Counted from the first letter of the stretch, positions 1 through 13,139 are shown. The stretch is 64,000 nt of DNA from Vigna angularis (GCF_016808095.1 NC_068976.1:4236001-4300000), one strand, 5' to 3'. Numbers and translations: made by a program. Notes: a model not told the origin generated them from the letters alone.

Positions 1-879
1 CACCCCTTAATTAATTTTTGCACCAATTAAATAAAAATAAACAACTATTTTTTCCTAAGACAAAAATATAAATAAAATAAATTAAATAACAAAAATGTAA
101 ATTCAAAAACATTAATTTTTCAAAATAATCTAACATCTCAAAACTACTTTATTTTTAAAACTGTTATTTTTTTCGAATTTTGCGTCACTTTTCTATATAT
201 TATATTTGTAGTTTGTAACATTCAAATACTTCGTACTAGTCTCATTAATCTTCTCTTAAGCATTAATTTAATCAATTTATATATTATTAACTTATAATAT
301 AATACAAGTTTTTAAAAAATACAAGCAGACATATACGACAGCATATGTGTTTTCGTTATTATTAAATAAGGAAGATAATTTTATTCACAAAAATATCTCA
401 TTTATAAATATGATAAAATTTTAGATGATGATACAATATTAAATATTATATAAAATATGTGTTAATTATAAAAAATATAAAATAATATTACGTGGAACAA
501 TTAGAATAAGTACAATATTTATAAATTGAGTTTTCAAATAGACTAACTGTTTGAAATAATTTAAGGAATATTTAATTAAAGATATTATGAGAGAGTTATT
601 TTTTTATTAATGAAAATACGATAAAATAAAAACTAATAAAATTATTCTTATTGTTATTATTATAATTATAAAATCAAGTGTAAAATAATTTTTATAATTT
701 TACTAAAGTAAATTTTATTTATTTTTTAAATAATTTTTTCATTAAAAATTTAGGTTTAAAAAAAGTCAAATAAAAATAACGGTTAAATATAAATAAATAA
801 TCACTTAAAAGATAATATTGATAAAATAATTATTTAATTTAAAAAATATTTAAAGGATAAAAACAAATGTGCATAAGAA

Positions 880-984
<105 letters not shown>

Positions 985-1752
985 TAGATATACATAATCC
1001 AAATAAAAATATACAATTAATAATTTGGGTAATATTTATATACGCGTGAATAACAATTCAACCATTTTAGCTTTCATTTGATCAAACTTTTCTTTATCTA
1101 ATTTTATTTTTATCCAAATAAAAATATACTTAATTTTTTTTCTCTTTTCTTTACTTTTATTTTATTGATTATAGTTGTTTTTTCTTTAATGTCTCTTATG
1201 TTATATGTTTCTAATTGTTTATTTTAAATTGACTTTATTTCTTTACTTATCTTTTTAAGTTGGGTTTCTCGTATAAATTTGTTTCTTATTTTATAATTCA
1301 TTCTTGATACTTATTTCTTATTGCTTGCCTTATACTTCCATCGATAAAATCTAACCTATATGGAACCTATATGACAATCAATATTTAGGTCACATCACTA
1401 TTTTTTAAAAAGTAACTTGAAAAAAAAAACTAACATGACTTATGCCATTTTATTCTCTTTTTAATACAATAAATTACATCGATATTATTTTAGATTGCAT
1501 ATAATTTCTTTTAGACACTTCTTAATTCTATTTCCATACAATAATCCACTTTACTTGTTTCAGGAAAAAGTATTGCAGTAATAATCCTTCCATTTATTTT
1601 ATAAACATTGCATATATATTCATATAGAAAGAATTAAGTTATTATATTTGTTTCTTATATGAGCAAGTTTTTCCTTATTAAATTTAAATTAAAGGTATAT
1701 TTCTCATCTCAAACTAATTTTAAAGATTGTGTTTTATTTTTAATTTAAATTA

Positions 1753-1772
1753 ATATATATATATATATATAT
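1753..1772. repeat. short TA microsatellite
   Basis: About ten TA units in AT-rich intergenic DNA. Confidence 0.8.
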
Positions 1773-4210
1773 TAATATAATTAAAGTATATTTTTAGTGT
1801 ATGATAAACAAAATTTTATATTAAACTATAATATAACATTTATTTAATGAAAAATATATTTTACATAACTTCTATAAAAATTTAAAATAAAATTAATATA
1901 TATTTAATTTAATAATAAGATATAATATTTAAATATAATTCAAGAATAAAAATATATTAATTCTAAGAATAAATATACATAAAAATAGTCATAAAAAATT
2001 AATGTAATTATGGAATAGTACTAGGATTATCATCTTCAATGATTACTTAATCTCATATCATGAGTTGTACTTAAAATTTGTGAGTAGTAGTTGAAATGTG
2101 AAAATGAATTGAAATTATTAATATTTAACAATAATTTCACACTTTATGTTTAAAATATACTTTATAGTTTGGTAAAGTCAACTTCATAGATATAGGTGGG
2201 GAAAGAATCTAGCATGATTAACCTTTTATTGCTTCTTGGTGGCATCACCCAAGACATCAAGGTTCTAGAAACAATGAATAACTCTCTCACCGACACTTTC
2301 CATCTTTCTTAGAAATTTTTATTTATAAGCTTTCTTTGAAAAATAAAATATTACAGAAAAACTCATAAAATAAAAGACAGAGATAATAATTACAACAGTT
2401 TTAAAATAAATTGTCAAGATATAAGTATAATACGTAAACAAATCTTTCATTTGAAGTCATAAAATTAAAGGCATTATTGTATCATTTAAAATATATTTTA
2501 ACACATTTATTCCTAGAATACCTTTGAAGAAGAAAATAAAAATAAATTTTCATATAACTTCTTTATTAGTTAAAATATCTAATTTAGAAATATTATTAAA
2601 TTTTTATAATTATCTCATATAAGAACTAATTTTAACATAAATATGTATTATTCATTAATACTCATTTTATCACCAAATTTCTAACTCAAAATCAAATTTT
2701 TAATTTAAATGTTCAAAAGGTTATTGTACTTGACGAAGAATTATAAATAAGATATCAAAATGAGTCAAGATGATTGATTTCCTAGTCACAAATTAAAATA
2801 AAAATAAGTGAGTTCAATTTAATTTTTATTTAATTAAAAAGTTTGTAATCTAATCTCAATCTACTATTAGTAACATCGTCTCTTTAAAATATCTTTTGTT
2901 GTTTCGGTTTATTTTATGTATATTATTATATAATAGTGAAAGTAAACAGATGAAGTATAATAAAAAAATGTAACCTGTTTTATCAAACATTATTATAAAT
3001 ATCAAAATATCAACTTAAAGTAGTAAATAATTATAATAAAAAATCTAAAAAAATAATAAAAATTATTATTAATAAATTTGGATCAACATATCTTCAATCC
3101 TCTTTGTATCCGTAGGTTAAATGAGTTTAATCTAATTTAACTCAGTTAAAATATTTAAAAAAAAAACTCAAATTTCGATTTGAACATGTAATTAATCGAA
3201 TGATAAGTTAAAATTTATTTATCTCTATCGGACCTACTAATAAGCATTTAAGAAATTAATTTGATGGCAAGTTGAAACTTTGCTTGAAAGGTCAAAATTA
3301 GTTAATGTAGTGACCATTTACAAGCTTAAGAAATTAATTTGATGATTAAAATGTTTAAAGAAAATTAGGTCTAGCATTCATTAAAGAAAATTAGTTGTAA
3401 TAGATAACAATAGTAAACTTATCCACTAAAATTTGATTTAGTTACGTATTCCTATTTATATAGAAAATAGACATATATTAAAGTGTGAACCTGCTAGATT
3501 CCTCGAATGTGTATTTATTGTGATATGAAACATCAATGACATTACATTGCACCTTTCGAAAGATTGCAGTCTTAAAAGCTCATTCCTCCGTATTAGAATT
3601 CTTTTCCCAAAACGTCACCTATCAAACAATTTCACAACACAGGGCGAGCTGTCAATGCCGTGATTACAAACATATGATCATGATCTTTCAAATAGTGTCT
3701 ATATTAATTAAATAATAGAGATTAATTGAATATTGTAAAATAAAATAAGAATTAAGTTGAGCACAAAATAAATTGATATAATATGAAATAAAAAATTTAA
3801 ATATTGAGATAACAAAAATTCTTATAAGTAAAAAATATATATAAATATTATGGTGATTTTGTATAAAAGCAGTGTAAGAAAAATGAGAAAATATGATATT
3901 AGGAGTGACGTATTCACCTATATAATTTTGTGCTCTTGTGAACAATTTAATGTCAGTAAGATTTACTTTCTTTCTTATTCATTTTGTAACAAAAAGGACT
4001 ATTTTAATATATAAATTGTTTAAAGGTGTGATTTATTTATAGAAGTTGTACCATCCAAGTTAGTTAGGGGCCGAATGGATATTATACGAAGTGATTAGAA
4101 TGTTCAAAGTTCAATCCAAGCTTATAAATAAAATATCATTGGGCCTAGGCTTGAGTGACGGATGAAAATCACATAAAGGGTCTTGGATAATAGGCAAGAT
4201 CAAATTTTAA

Positions 4211-5155
4211 GGGTGTTGCTCCCTTCACTACCACCCTATACTTCCTCCACCTCCCCACATTATTTTAAATACAATTATATCCTTAAGTTAAAAAGATTTT
4301 TACTTTTATCCTATTTTAAATAATTTGAAACCCTAATTTTACTTTTCCAGCACCCACCCACGGAACTATCTTCCCCTTTCCACATTTTTGTTTCACCTCC
4401 CCACCTCCCGCACTTTTATTCCTTTTTCTTCCCAGTTTTTTTTTGTTTGAAAGCTTCCATTGTCGCGGTGGTGTGAAGGAGCGTCGCCGCCGTGGTGTGG
4501 AGGAATATCGAGGAGCCTCCAGAGCATCAACCAGCGTGAGGAAGTATACATCAACCTTAATAAAACAAACTCTAAAATAAAAAAAGTAACCTTTAAACGG
4601 AGGTGACATCTTCAACGGATGTCGACATCCGTTTAAGGTAAAACGGATGTCGACATCCGTTTTTCCTTAAACGGATGTTGACATCCGTTGAAGGATGTTG
4701 ACATCCGTTGAAGGATGTTGACATCCGTTGAAGGATGTTGACATCCGTTGAAGGATGTCACCTCCGTTTAAAGGTTACGTTTTTTATTTTAGGGTTTTAT
4801 TTCAAGGTTTATTCGAATACGAGGAAGCACGACACGCACTGCACCACTTCACGCACTACACCACGAGAGCGATACTACACCACGAGAGGGAGACTGCTTG
4901 ATAATTCTTTCCACAACCACCAACCTTTGCAACTTGTAGTATCTCACAACGAAAGAAATAGAGGAAGAAATATAATGTTAAAATGAAAGAAAAGTATTTT
5001 ACTCATGTACGGGACTAGAATAAGTTATTAGTGAAATAGGTTGTGAATGGGTAAAATTAAAAAATAATAACCCTAAAAATAAAATTTTACTGAGGGACAA
5101 AATAGTAAAGGGGAGGTGGAGGGAGAAAGGTGTGGTGGTGGAGGGAGAAACACCC
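4211..5155. mobile_element. fold-back MULE-like non-autonomous element
   Basis: The element is bounded by a perfect 9-bp direct repeat, AAATTTTAA, at 4202-4210 and 5156-5164. The 9-bp length is the Mutator-type signature. The ends are imperfect long inverted repeats starting GGGTGTT(G/T)CTCCC and continuing through a CCTCCACCTCCCC block. Towards the centre the arms match again, with CCTTTAAACGGAGG and its complement, and then meet in an array of palindromes. The whole element could fold into one long hairpin. No transposase frame is present; the small open frames are by-products. Confidence 0.8.
4604..4775. repeat. palindromic core array of the fold-back element
   Basis: GGATGTCGACATCC, a perfect palindrome, occurs twice. 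It is followed by about four 20-bp units of the form ACATCCGTTGAAGGATGTTG (4681-4760), and AACGGAGGTGACATC with its complement flank the array. Confidence 0.9.
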
Positions 5156-5716
5156 AAATTTTAATTCTTTGTCTGTAAAAATGTAAACAGACGTAGTATA
5201 TTTTTGTATAAACATAGTCTCTATTCCATCTGTAATTAACAAGTTTTTTTGGCTTGTATTTTTAGCATTTGTGTTTATAATGTCAATATGTTTGGGTTAA
5301 GATCAACCATGCCCAATGTTTCCAACAACTTCTTAGGCCAAGGTTGGGAGTGTTTCTTCTTACATCTTCAATCCTTTTTTTTCCTTGCATCTCCAAGTGA
5401 ATAGATATAACCTTAAAAAAGAAAAAAAACAAAGTAAACAATAATTATTACTTACCAAATGTCATTTAATTCCATGTTATATATACATTCTATATCTACA
5501 AGTTCATTTCGTTCTTCTACAAGTTCACTTTGTTCTTATACTTATCCTTTGTGATCCTTCAAGTTTTGTAAGTGGTCTCTTCGTATTTTGTTTTGGTGGT
5601 GGTCCAAGGTGCTTTATTCATCTTCTTGGTTTCACATAAGGTATAAGCATTCTTTTAATTTTCTTTCATTTATGTTGCATTTTGAACCGCTAGGAAGCAA
5701 ACCTGATGTCAAAGTC

Positions 5717-6131
5717 CAATTTAAAAGGTAACCGAATTTTGAAATCTAGTTAAGAAATTAACTAAATTTTAAAATTTGGTGAGAAAATTAATTGGATTTC
5801 AAAACTAATAAGATTTTGAAATCCGATTTAGGAATCCACTAGATTTCAAAACTCAATTTAGGAAGCCATTAGATTTTCAAATTCGGTTAAGCAAGTCACT
5901 AAATTTTGAAATCCAGTTAACGTATCCACCCAATTTCAAAATTCAGTGAAGCTTTAACCAGATTTCAAAATTTGGTGCCTTCCTTAACCAGATTTTGAAA
6001 TTTGATTACTACTCTCATCGAATTTCGAAATCAGATTACTACCTTTATCCAATTTAAAAATTTGATTACTACATTCACTGAGTTTCTTAATCTGATTACT
6101 ACCTTCACTGAATTTCAAAATCTAGTTACTT
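5717..6131. repeat. degenerate 30-bp tandem repeat
   Basis: About 13 units of close to 30 bp, each around a core of the form ATTTTGAAAT(C/T)(C/T)G followed by a TTA/CTA-containing spacer. Unit length stays nearly constant while sequence drifts, so the array is old. It precedes the FAR1/MULE-type remnant and may belong to the same dead element. I see no coding capacity. Confidence 0.8.
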
Positions 6132-6322
6132 CTTTATTGTCATTTTTCATTTTTCATTTTTAAGTTTTTTCTGTTAATTTTATTTTTAATTTGTTAGATT
6201 TTTTTTAATAATTTATGGAGGTATTATTAGTATTATTATCAATGAAGTAAGGTATTTGAGGGGAAGAGATGTTATGTTATTTGTGATTATACTCTAAGAT
6301 GAAATATTATCCTTTCAATTTG

Positions 6323-6664
6323 ATGGATTCCCAAGTAAATTCGAGTTTTGTGTTAGATTTCTCTTATTTCATCAATGAAGTGTCCAAGGAAGATTATACA
6401 AATAATTTTATAATTGATCAAATATTTTCCATACGTGATGACTTAATTGAATGAATTCGAGGGATTGCTTTTCATCTTGGGTTTTTTATCATAACTATAA
6501 GATCTGATAAAGTTATTGGAAAACCTGAGAGAAAGACATTTGTCTTGTTAAGATATGAAAGGGATAGAAAGTACAAGGAATACAAACCTGATGTTCAACT
6601 GTGTATATACGGCACAAAAAGATGTGAGTTTTCTTTTAAGTTAAGGGGCAAGCCAAATTCTTAA
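6323..6664 (+). pseudogene. MULE transposase / FAR1-type N-terminal remnant
   Basis: From the ATG at 6323 a frame of 113 codons runs to TAA at 6662, broken once by TGA at 6452-6454 where the family has Trp (a DLIEW-type motif). It contains IFSIRDDLIE, GIAFHLGFFI, the RSDK, GKPERKTF and RYERDRKYKEYKP segments, and CEFSFKLRGKPNS. These are typical of the FAR1-like DNA-binding domain at the N-terminus of plant Mutator-like transposases. The catalytic DDE part does not follow; after 6664 the frame is lost and a gypsy fragment of the opposite strand begins. Non-functional remnant. Confidence 0.7.
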
Positions 6665-6793
6665 CAGATGCAACTATGTCTTCAAAATCGTCTACGTTTC
6701 TTAAGCTCCTTTGATAGGTAGGTCATTGGCCCAAATACAAGCCCTAAAAAAAAGACATATGTACATATTTACAAGGGTTAAAAGAATGGAAAA

Positions 6794-8319
6794 TCAAGCT
6801 TGAAACACTATCTCCACAAGAGTAGTCCTTCTTCTTCTCATGGAACCCTCTTCAAGGAGCTTAATGAGGAGTCTCATAGTGGCTTTATGGAAGACTTGAA
6901 TTAATGGAGGAAGTGCTTGATGAAGAGTGGCTTGGGGATAGTTTAAGGAGGTTCGGTCAACCTTACAAGAGAGTGAGCTAGGATGAGGGGTAGTAGTGAG
7001 GCCTAATTTCTCTACCATTATTAAGCTTCAACAATTACAACTAGAACCACTATCCACAATCATTAAACATGTCTTTTCTAAAAATTTGCATCTAGTGTGG
7101 AATACATTTTTTCTTTGTGATTATTTTAACTCATCATGTTGGCTTTCAAGAAGCCTTCTCACCATTAATAAATCACCCTCACAAGGCAAAGCTTCCTCCT
7201 CATAAATGGAGGTGCTAGAATCACTTGAATATGAAAAACCCTTACTTTGACTCTCATACTCTAGGATGTATACAGACCTTTTGTTAGGACACTCAAAACC
7301 ATAGTGTCCTCTTTCTCTACATCTAAAGCATTTGATCTCCTTACTCTTATTATCTTTGGAAGGTTCCTTTTGGGGACATCTCTCCTTTTCTTTTTCCCTA
7401 TCCCTAGATCCTTATATTTTGATTTGGAGGGTTAACCCTTCCTCTTTGAATCTTACCTAGGGTAGGAGATGTTAGGGTAGTCTTTCTTAGAGGATGTTTT
7501 CCTCTTCAATTGTTGCTCAACCTTAATACTTAGTTGGAGTAGGTCACTAAGGTCCCTATAAGTTAAAATCTCTATCATATCCATAATATCATAATTAAAA
7601 TCACTTTGAAACCTAAATATTGTTAACCTTAGTACTTCCCTAATTCCAGCCCTTAACATGAACAATTCCATTTTTTGCCTATATTCTTCTACATTCATGT
7701 TCTGTTGTTGGAGTCTTTGGAGGTTGTCCATCAACTCCCTATCATAATAAGAAGGTATATGCCTTCCTCTAAGGGCAGTCTTAAGCTCATTCAAATAATT
7801 GATTTGGGGAAAGTTATTGATTTGGTGGTCTTTAACCAAGGTAGTCCACCAATAAATTGTAGAACTTTGGAAACTGATAGTAGCTAGGGGTACTCTCCTT
7901 TCCTCACTAATATGGCGGTACTCAAATAATTGCTTGACTTTCATCTCCCAATATAAGTACTCTTCTACACTGTCTCTTCCATGGAAAGGGTGAAGGTCTA
8001 CTCTACGTTCCTTAGAGGGATGATCTATATGTTTATGGGATCTCTTAGGTGGGGATTGGTAGAAATCATCATAGTGATGGTCACTATAGCACTCATTTCT
8101 ACTAGAAGAGGGGAAAACTTATGTAGTGTACTTTCTCCTTCTTTGTGAGGTTTCCTCTTATTAATTTTCTTTACTTTGATTCATTATGAATTGGGCAACC
8201 ATGTTCTTCAGCTCACTAATTTTTAGTCTTTGTTGTTGAAGCTCATCTCTCAAATGTACACCCTATTGGCTATCCCTTACACTTTTATGTACACTGGAAT
8301 GATGAGATTGATCACTCAT
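6794..8319 (-). pseudogene. Ty3/gypsy gag-protease remnant
   Basis: Read on the minus strand from the ATG at 8319, one frame gives a gag-like protein with several stops: after the SVRDSQ segment, near NQSKEN, and in the RRKYTT region. The best part is 7944-7453, with the gag core MKVKQLFEYRHIS, STIYWWTTL, YYDRELMDNLQRLQQ and VEEYRQKMELF. A zinc knuckle of the form CX2CX4HX4C (CFRCRERGHYGFEC) lies at about 7332-7288. An aspartic protease active-site motif IVDSGSS lies near 7060-7041, followed by MVEKLGLTT. Reverse transcriptase and integrase are absent, so the element was truncated after the protease. Confidence 0.8.
6847..6986 (-). repeat. 140-bp repeat, copy 1
   Basis: This segment, just past the protease motif, is closely related to 11139-11285 in the same orientation. 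The two share GGAGCTT(A/G)ATGAGGA, GTGGCTTGGGGATA and AGAGAGTGAGCTAGGA. They may be parts of one element's terminal repeats. Confidence 0.7.
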
Positions 8320-8869
8320 GTTATGAAGTAGAAATTAATTCCACAAAGGTTTTCAAAAAGATATTCACAACTGTGAATGAAAAGATTTCCACAAACAAGG
8401 TTTTCTTTTTGGATGGAGGATTTCTAGACAGAAACAAAGAGTAAAGGTGTTCCAAGTAGCTCCCAAGAAGGAGAGGTGAGGCACAATGGATAAGTTTAGA
8501 AACCAAGTTCTTCCTAGATAGACTTTCCTTAAATTACTAATGGCATACCCCCTAGCCATTGTCAAGCATCTAAAAGAAGAGTTGAAGTCATTCATGAAGA
8601 TGGTCTAAACTCTACCTTTTGGACCACCTTTAGAGCCATCATGGAGCATAACTTGGAGTTGTATAGGTTTCTTTAGGCCATGTATATTGGCCAAGTAGTG
8701 TAGGTTTTTTTAGGCCATATATTTCGACCAAATAGGTAGGTTTGTTTAAGGCTTGTATTAAGCCCTAATTAGTATAGGTTTTTTCCTTAAGGTAGACATC
8801 CAAACCATGTGGAAAGTATGTGTTTAGCATAACTCCCTAAGATGTTATGACTTGTAAGTCATTTAGCAT
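8320..8869. mobile_element. probable LTR-retrotransposon non-coding DNA
   Basis: Holds short direct repeats built on GTAGGTTT(C/T)TTTAGGCCAT with variants between 8660 and 8780. It lies directly upstream of the dead gypsy gag and may be its leader or LTR. No coding motif seen. Confidence 0.4.
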
Positions 8870-9104
8870 AGTGTCTAGAAGCTTTAACCTAGTTGTTTTT
8901 TGTTTCATATAATCCTAAGTGTTTTCCTAGGACTTTCCTATGTTGTTGGATAATTAGGGATTTTGTTCCTAGCACTTATGCTTCTGCCTATCCTATTCTT
9001 CTAGTTAAGCATTTTTAGATTTTTGTCCCATTTAATGTTATTTGATTAAACTTTAAAACAAGAGAACGTTTAGACATATAAGTCTGATAGACGATTTTGT
9101 CATA
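8870..9104 (-). mobile_element. terminal fragment of a copia-type LTR
   Basis: The upper end reads, on the minus strand, TGTTATGACAAAATCGTC, matching the LTR starts at 16161 and 58079. Only the first part of the LTR remains; the lower boundary is approximate. Confidence 0.5.
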
Positions 9105-11490
9105 ACATATGAGTGGCCACATGTCCTCCCATCATTGAAGAGGATTTGTGGACACTTGTTCACTCCTCAGAAGGCCCCATTTTTTGTGTCTCCTCTATTC
9201 TAATCAACTTTGATGTTGAATAATGTTATGTTGCCCATTTATGGCCATAATACTCTTCTTAAGATCAAGACTAGAACAACCCATAAGGCTCCTCTAGTCT
9301 CTTTCCTCTTAGAGTTAGCCTAACCTCTCTTTGAGCCTTCGAATAGCACACCACAACCATTTAACCACCATATGGCCATGCGATTTTAGCCTTACAAACA
9401 CCATAGCTTTCGCATTTCCAGCCTTATCCTTGTTGATCCACCACATTTCCTCACCATATATCTTCAAGGGATTATCTTCATTGTATCATTCTAGCTTTAG
9501 CCAAACCTAGCTAGGAGATTTCTATCAATTACCTTTACCTAAGCTTCTTGGTGAAAAACTTCTAAAACAATTTTATCAAATGCAATGCAAAAATGCACCT
9601 AAACCAAACAAAGATTTAACTAAAATGCTACAAATTACCTATATATCACGAAGACTTATAAAAGGAAACAAAATCAAGGAATATATGAAATGTAAAGATG
9701 TAAGCCAACTAACAACCCTAGGTGAAAGTGCAAGTGACACTTTGGAGCTCCTTGACGTACCTTCACTTCTAAAGTGGAATTAAGACTATTACAACAATTT
9801 ACCTGTGGAGATAAGATTGCACCAAGGGGCATTTTCCCAAGACACCAAGCAAGGAAACAAATGAAACAAAACTACAAACCAAAATTACAAGGCAAATGAA
9901 CCAAATTACAAGAAAAGTTTTGTGATATTTAAAAGAAAATATGTACCTGTTGTGAGCCTGCTCTTGTTTCTTCAAGTTTTGTCATCTCTTTATGTCACTA
10001 TAAATGCCTCCTTGTCATATCCCTTTTCCAAGCCAATTAAGAGTACTTCTTCTAGCTTCTTTTCACCCTTAAGATGTTACTTGAAAGGTTATTCAATCAC
10101 TTCACAAGAAGAAAAATTCATAGTTGTATGAACCATTCAAGAGGCCAAGAAAAGAAATCAATAAATACATAATTTCAAAGGCTAAAATCATATAAAGATT
10201 AATTGACAAGATGTATAGAAGCCAAGAAAGATAGACTAAAATAAAAGCACAAAAACAAGTAAACACTTCAAAAGGAAATTCCTATGAAAGGCATTATAAT
10301 GGATGAATAAAACCAAACAAACTAAAAGTAAAAAGATGTGATGATCTTAGCCAAGAAGAATGAAACTTAAGATAACAAAAAATGGTTCACAAATAAGACC
10401 AATTTCCAAAATCAAAATGGGTTTTTAGTTGTTGTTACTTTATCTTTTATCTCTTTTCTTCACTTCATTTGCTCATTTTCTTTTCTTCTTTTCTTTAAAT
10501 TTAGTAGAGAGGAATACTTTTTTCTTATATCAACTTGATACAATAACAACCAACATATTATTTTGCAATTTCATACCCATTATCCAAGGCTCAAGCAATC
10601 AAAATTTATAGAAGCTCCTAAGGAATTAAGTAATTTGTTGACAATTTCAAAAAGACTTTATGGAACCCCAACTCTTAGAAAATCAAGACAACATACCCAA
10701 ATGAAAAACACACTCAATTGACGCACCTAATCATGTGTTTTCAAGCTTTGATGTTTTGTAAAATGAAAATATAATGGTAAAACATTGAAGTGATGACAAT
10801 TTGGAATCAACAAGACATTAGAAAAAACAATAGGATCATAAAATCAAATAAAAGACTCTAAACTCGTATGACATTCAATGGAAATGACCAAAAACAACTA
10901 CACATACCCAACATATGCAAAAGAAAAAAATGGAATTCCTACACCGCATACATGGATGACTTAAGAAAAACAAGTGATTTGAACCAAAATTTAGAAACCC
11001 ATGGCACACATACATGGATCAAACACAATACAAACATGGTAGGATAGATGCGACAAAAAGAAATCATGAAAGGGGTCAACAAAACTTATCCCTTGAAGAC
11101 CTCCAAGGAAAGCAACATTTACTCTTGATACTAAATGATGAAACCCTATTTATGGAGCTTGATGAGGAATCCTAAAGTAGCTTTGAAGAACACTTGAATT
11201 TTTTAAGGAAGTGTTTGATGAAAAGTGGCTTGGGGATAAAGTCTTGAAGTAGGTTCGACCAATCTTGCAAGAGAGTGAGCTAGGAAAATCTTAGAATAAG
11301 ACAAATACTTGACCTTAAAATGCAATTAGAGTGGGAAATACAAGGGAAAGTTTTGAGTGTTATGAGGGAAGGTTTGAGGGACATTTGAGTATACTAGGGA
11401 ATTTATAATGGTGAAAAATTAATCATAATTTGTGGAGGTCATAAACTTCTTCAAAAAGCAATTAAAACCCTCAATACAATCAACAATTGC
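9105..11490. mobile_element. non-coding repeat-derived DNA
   Basis: No gene is supported. Composition and phrases such as ACCAAGGGGCATTTTCCC resemble LTR or leader DNA of gypsy elements. It includes the second 140-bp repeat (11139-11285). Boundaries and family are not resolved. Confidence 0.35.
11139..11285 (-). repeat. 140-bp repeat, copy 2
   Basis: Second copy of the segment at 6847-6986, with scattered substitutions and small gaps. The surrounding DNA is non-coding and LTR-like. Confidence 0.7.
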
Positions 11491-12620
11491 TTACAAGTAG
11501 TTCAGACTAAATCTCTCTAGGAGAGAATTTGATGCTTAAGCTAGAGAGTATCTTTTTTCTTTTTTTTCTCTTCTCTTCTCCTTTTCTGAGCTCAGATATA
11601 TTCTTTTCTTTGAGCTTTTTTCTCTCTTTTTCTCTTTAGGTTGGATATTTTGTTGTAAGCTTTTCTTTGTGCTCTTTGGCTACCCTCTTGATTTTCTTCT
11701 TGACAGATCTTATATTTATAGGTTTCATGAATATTTGTCTGTTAGACTTAGTTTGTACTTTGTAGCCTTGATACTTATGTTTTCTCTTTCTTCTTTTCAT
11801 AGTAGTCGTTGTGTAAGTCAACTTTGTCAAAGCAGACATGTTTTTTCAGTCCTTTGCTCGAAATAGGATGTACGATCTTTTTAGAGTTTACTTCAAGAGA
11901 GGAACATTTCGTGATTATCTCCTTTGTCTCTAACAACCACATTTTCATATTTAATATGTAGCACTTTGGATGCATGTAGAATAACTTATTTGCAAAATTA
12001 GAGTATATTGTGCATGCAGCAGATAATATTGAGCATTTAATTTCATTTAATGTTTGCTCAGAATAACAAAGTACTTTTTGATTTCCTACTATTAGGTAGC
12101 ATTTTACAATTAAGTTCTTTTTCTAAAGATATCAAGCGTATATAAATACTTCATCAAAAGAAGGTGTTTGTTTAGCTAATGGTATCGTTTGATCAAGGAA
12201 ACACTTCTTTGGCTTTTCTCTCTATTTAGACAGATAGAGTTTAACTTCCTTAGGCTTTCTTATGTGTTTTTAATAATTAAGCCTCTAATGTTTTTGTCGA
12301 AGACATTGTCTCGACCTGTTTTTGTTTTCGAGAGAAGCCAATTACCTAATCCAAGTATTTTAAGCATTGAGAGTTTAACTCAATCTCTCTTGGACGCTTT
12401 TAGACAATACATCATCCAGTTATGCGTCTGGGTGTTTTAGCCTAAATGTTTTTCTATTTCTTAGGACCTAAGTGTTTTCTTATGATTTCTATGTTTGGGG
12501 TTCAGGTTCTAGTTTTTGTCTGTTTGAGGTTTAGCCTCTAAGTCTTGTGTTTTAGTTCATTCTTTAGTTTAGCTTTTAGTTTTAAATCTTGTGTGTTCTA
12601 TAGTTTTTTGTTTTTATCTT
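11490..12620 (-). mobile_element. partial copia-type LTR
   Basis: Matches the LTR at 14177-16161 in order and orientation. One shared stretch is around GAACATTTCGTGA-TATCT(T/C)CTTTG (11900 versus 15390), and TATA(A/T)ATACTTCATC-like parts follow. The expected terminal TGTTAAGAC is not found near 12620, so the copy is truncated. No coding sequence. Confidence 0.5.
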
Positions 12621-13025
12621 TTGCATGTTGTTAGTGAACACAGTCGAAAAAATATTGTGCAAAAGCAAATAAACGAGTAAACGAGAATCAATAAAGATAT
12701 AAATAAGCAATAAATAAAAATGAATAGATAATGATCAGAAAATAAACAACACTCACAGAAAATTTTATTAAAATAAAACATATTACAATGTAAGCCAAGA
12801 ACTGCATAATCCACTTTAAGTGAAGCCACACTAACCGTGCAATGAGGTGCCCATAACAGAATAGAAAAAGCCCAGGTTAATAACATGATGTGTTAATCGA
12901 AAAGGAACGTGAATTAACACTTATTGTTCTTGACAACAGAGGTATGTAATCACCACATTCATTGAACTCAAACAATAACAACAAAATCCATGAAAATAGT
13001 AACCCTAAATCAATGAAAATTCTTA
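12621..13025. other. unassigned AT-rich insertion
   Basis: This stretch interrupts copia-type DNA. The open frame on the minus strand (12614-12886) is hydrophobic but matches nothing I know. Nothing else recognisable. Confidence 0.3.
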
Positions 13026-13110
13026 GTGTCAATGTGACATGATTCAAAGAATGTGATCATTCTTTGTTTCCAATAGTCGAACTTCTCTCCTTTGAATAAA
13101 GGAGGACGGT
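13026..13110 (-). pseudogene. fragment of copia gag start
   Basis: The minus strand encodes PPLFKGEKFDYWKQR and then FFESCHID, the highly recognisable start of a plant Ty1/copia gag polyprotein. The frame is cut off on both sides by insertions. Confidence 0.7.
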
Positions 13111-13139
13111 TAACAACATAGTTGTCATAGCAGCTGCAG

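Noticed and set aside
4316..4986. Open frames on both strands in the fold-back element
   Set aside because: They follow the inverted arms and palindromes; no transposase or host protein similarity.
12614..12886. Hydrophobic 90-codon minus-strand frame
   Set aside because: AT-rich DNA on the sense strand often yields Phe/Leu/Ile-rich frames; no conserved motif, surrounded by retroelement DNA.
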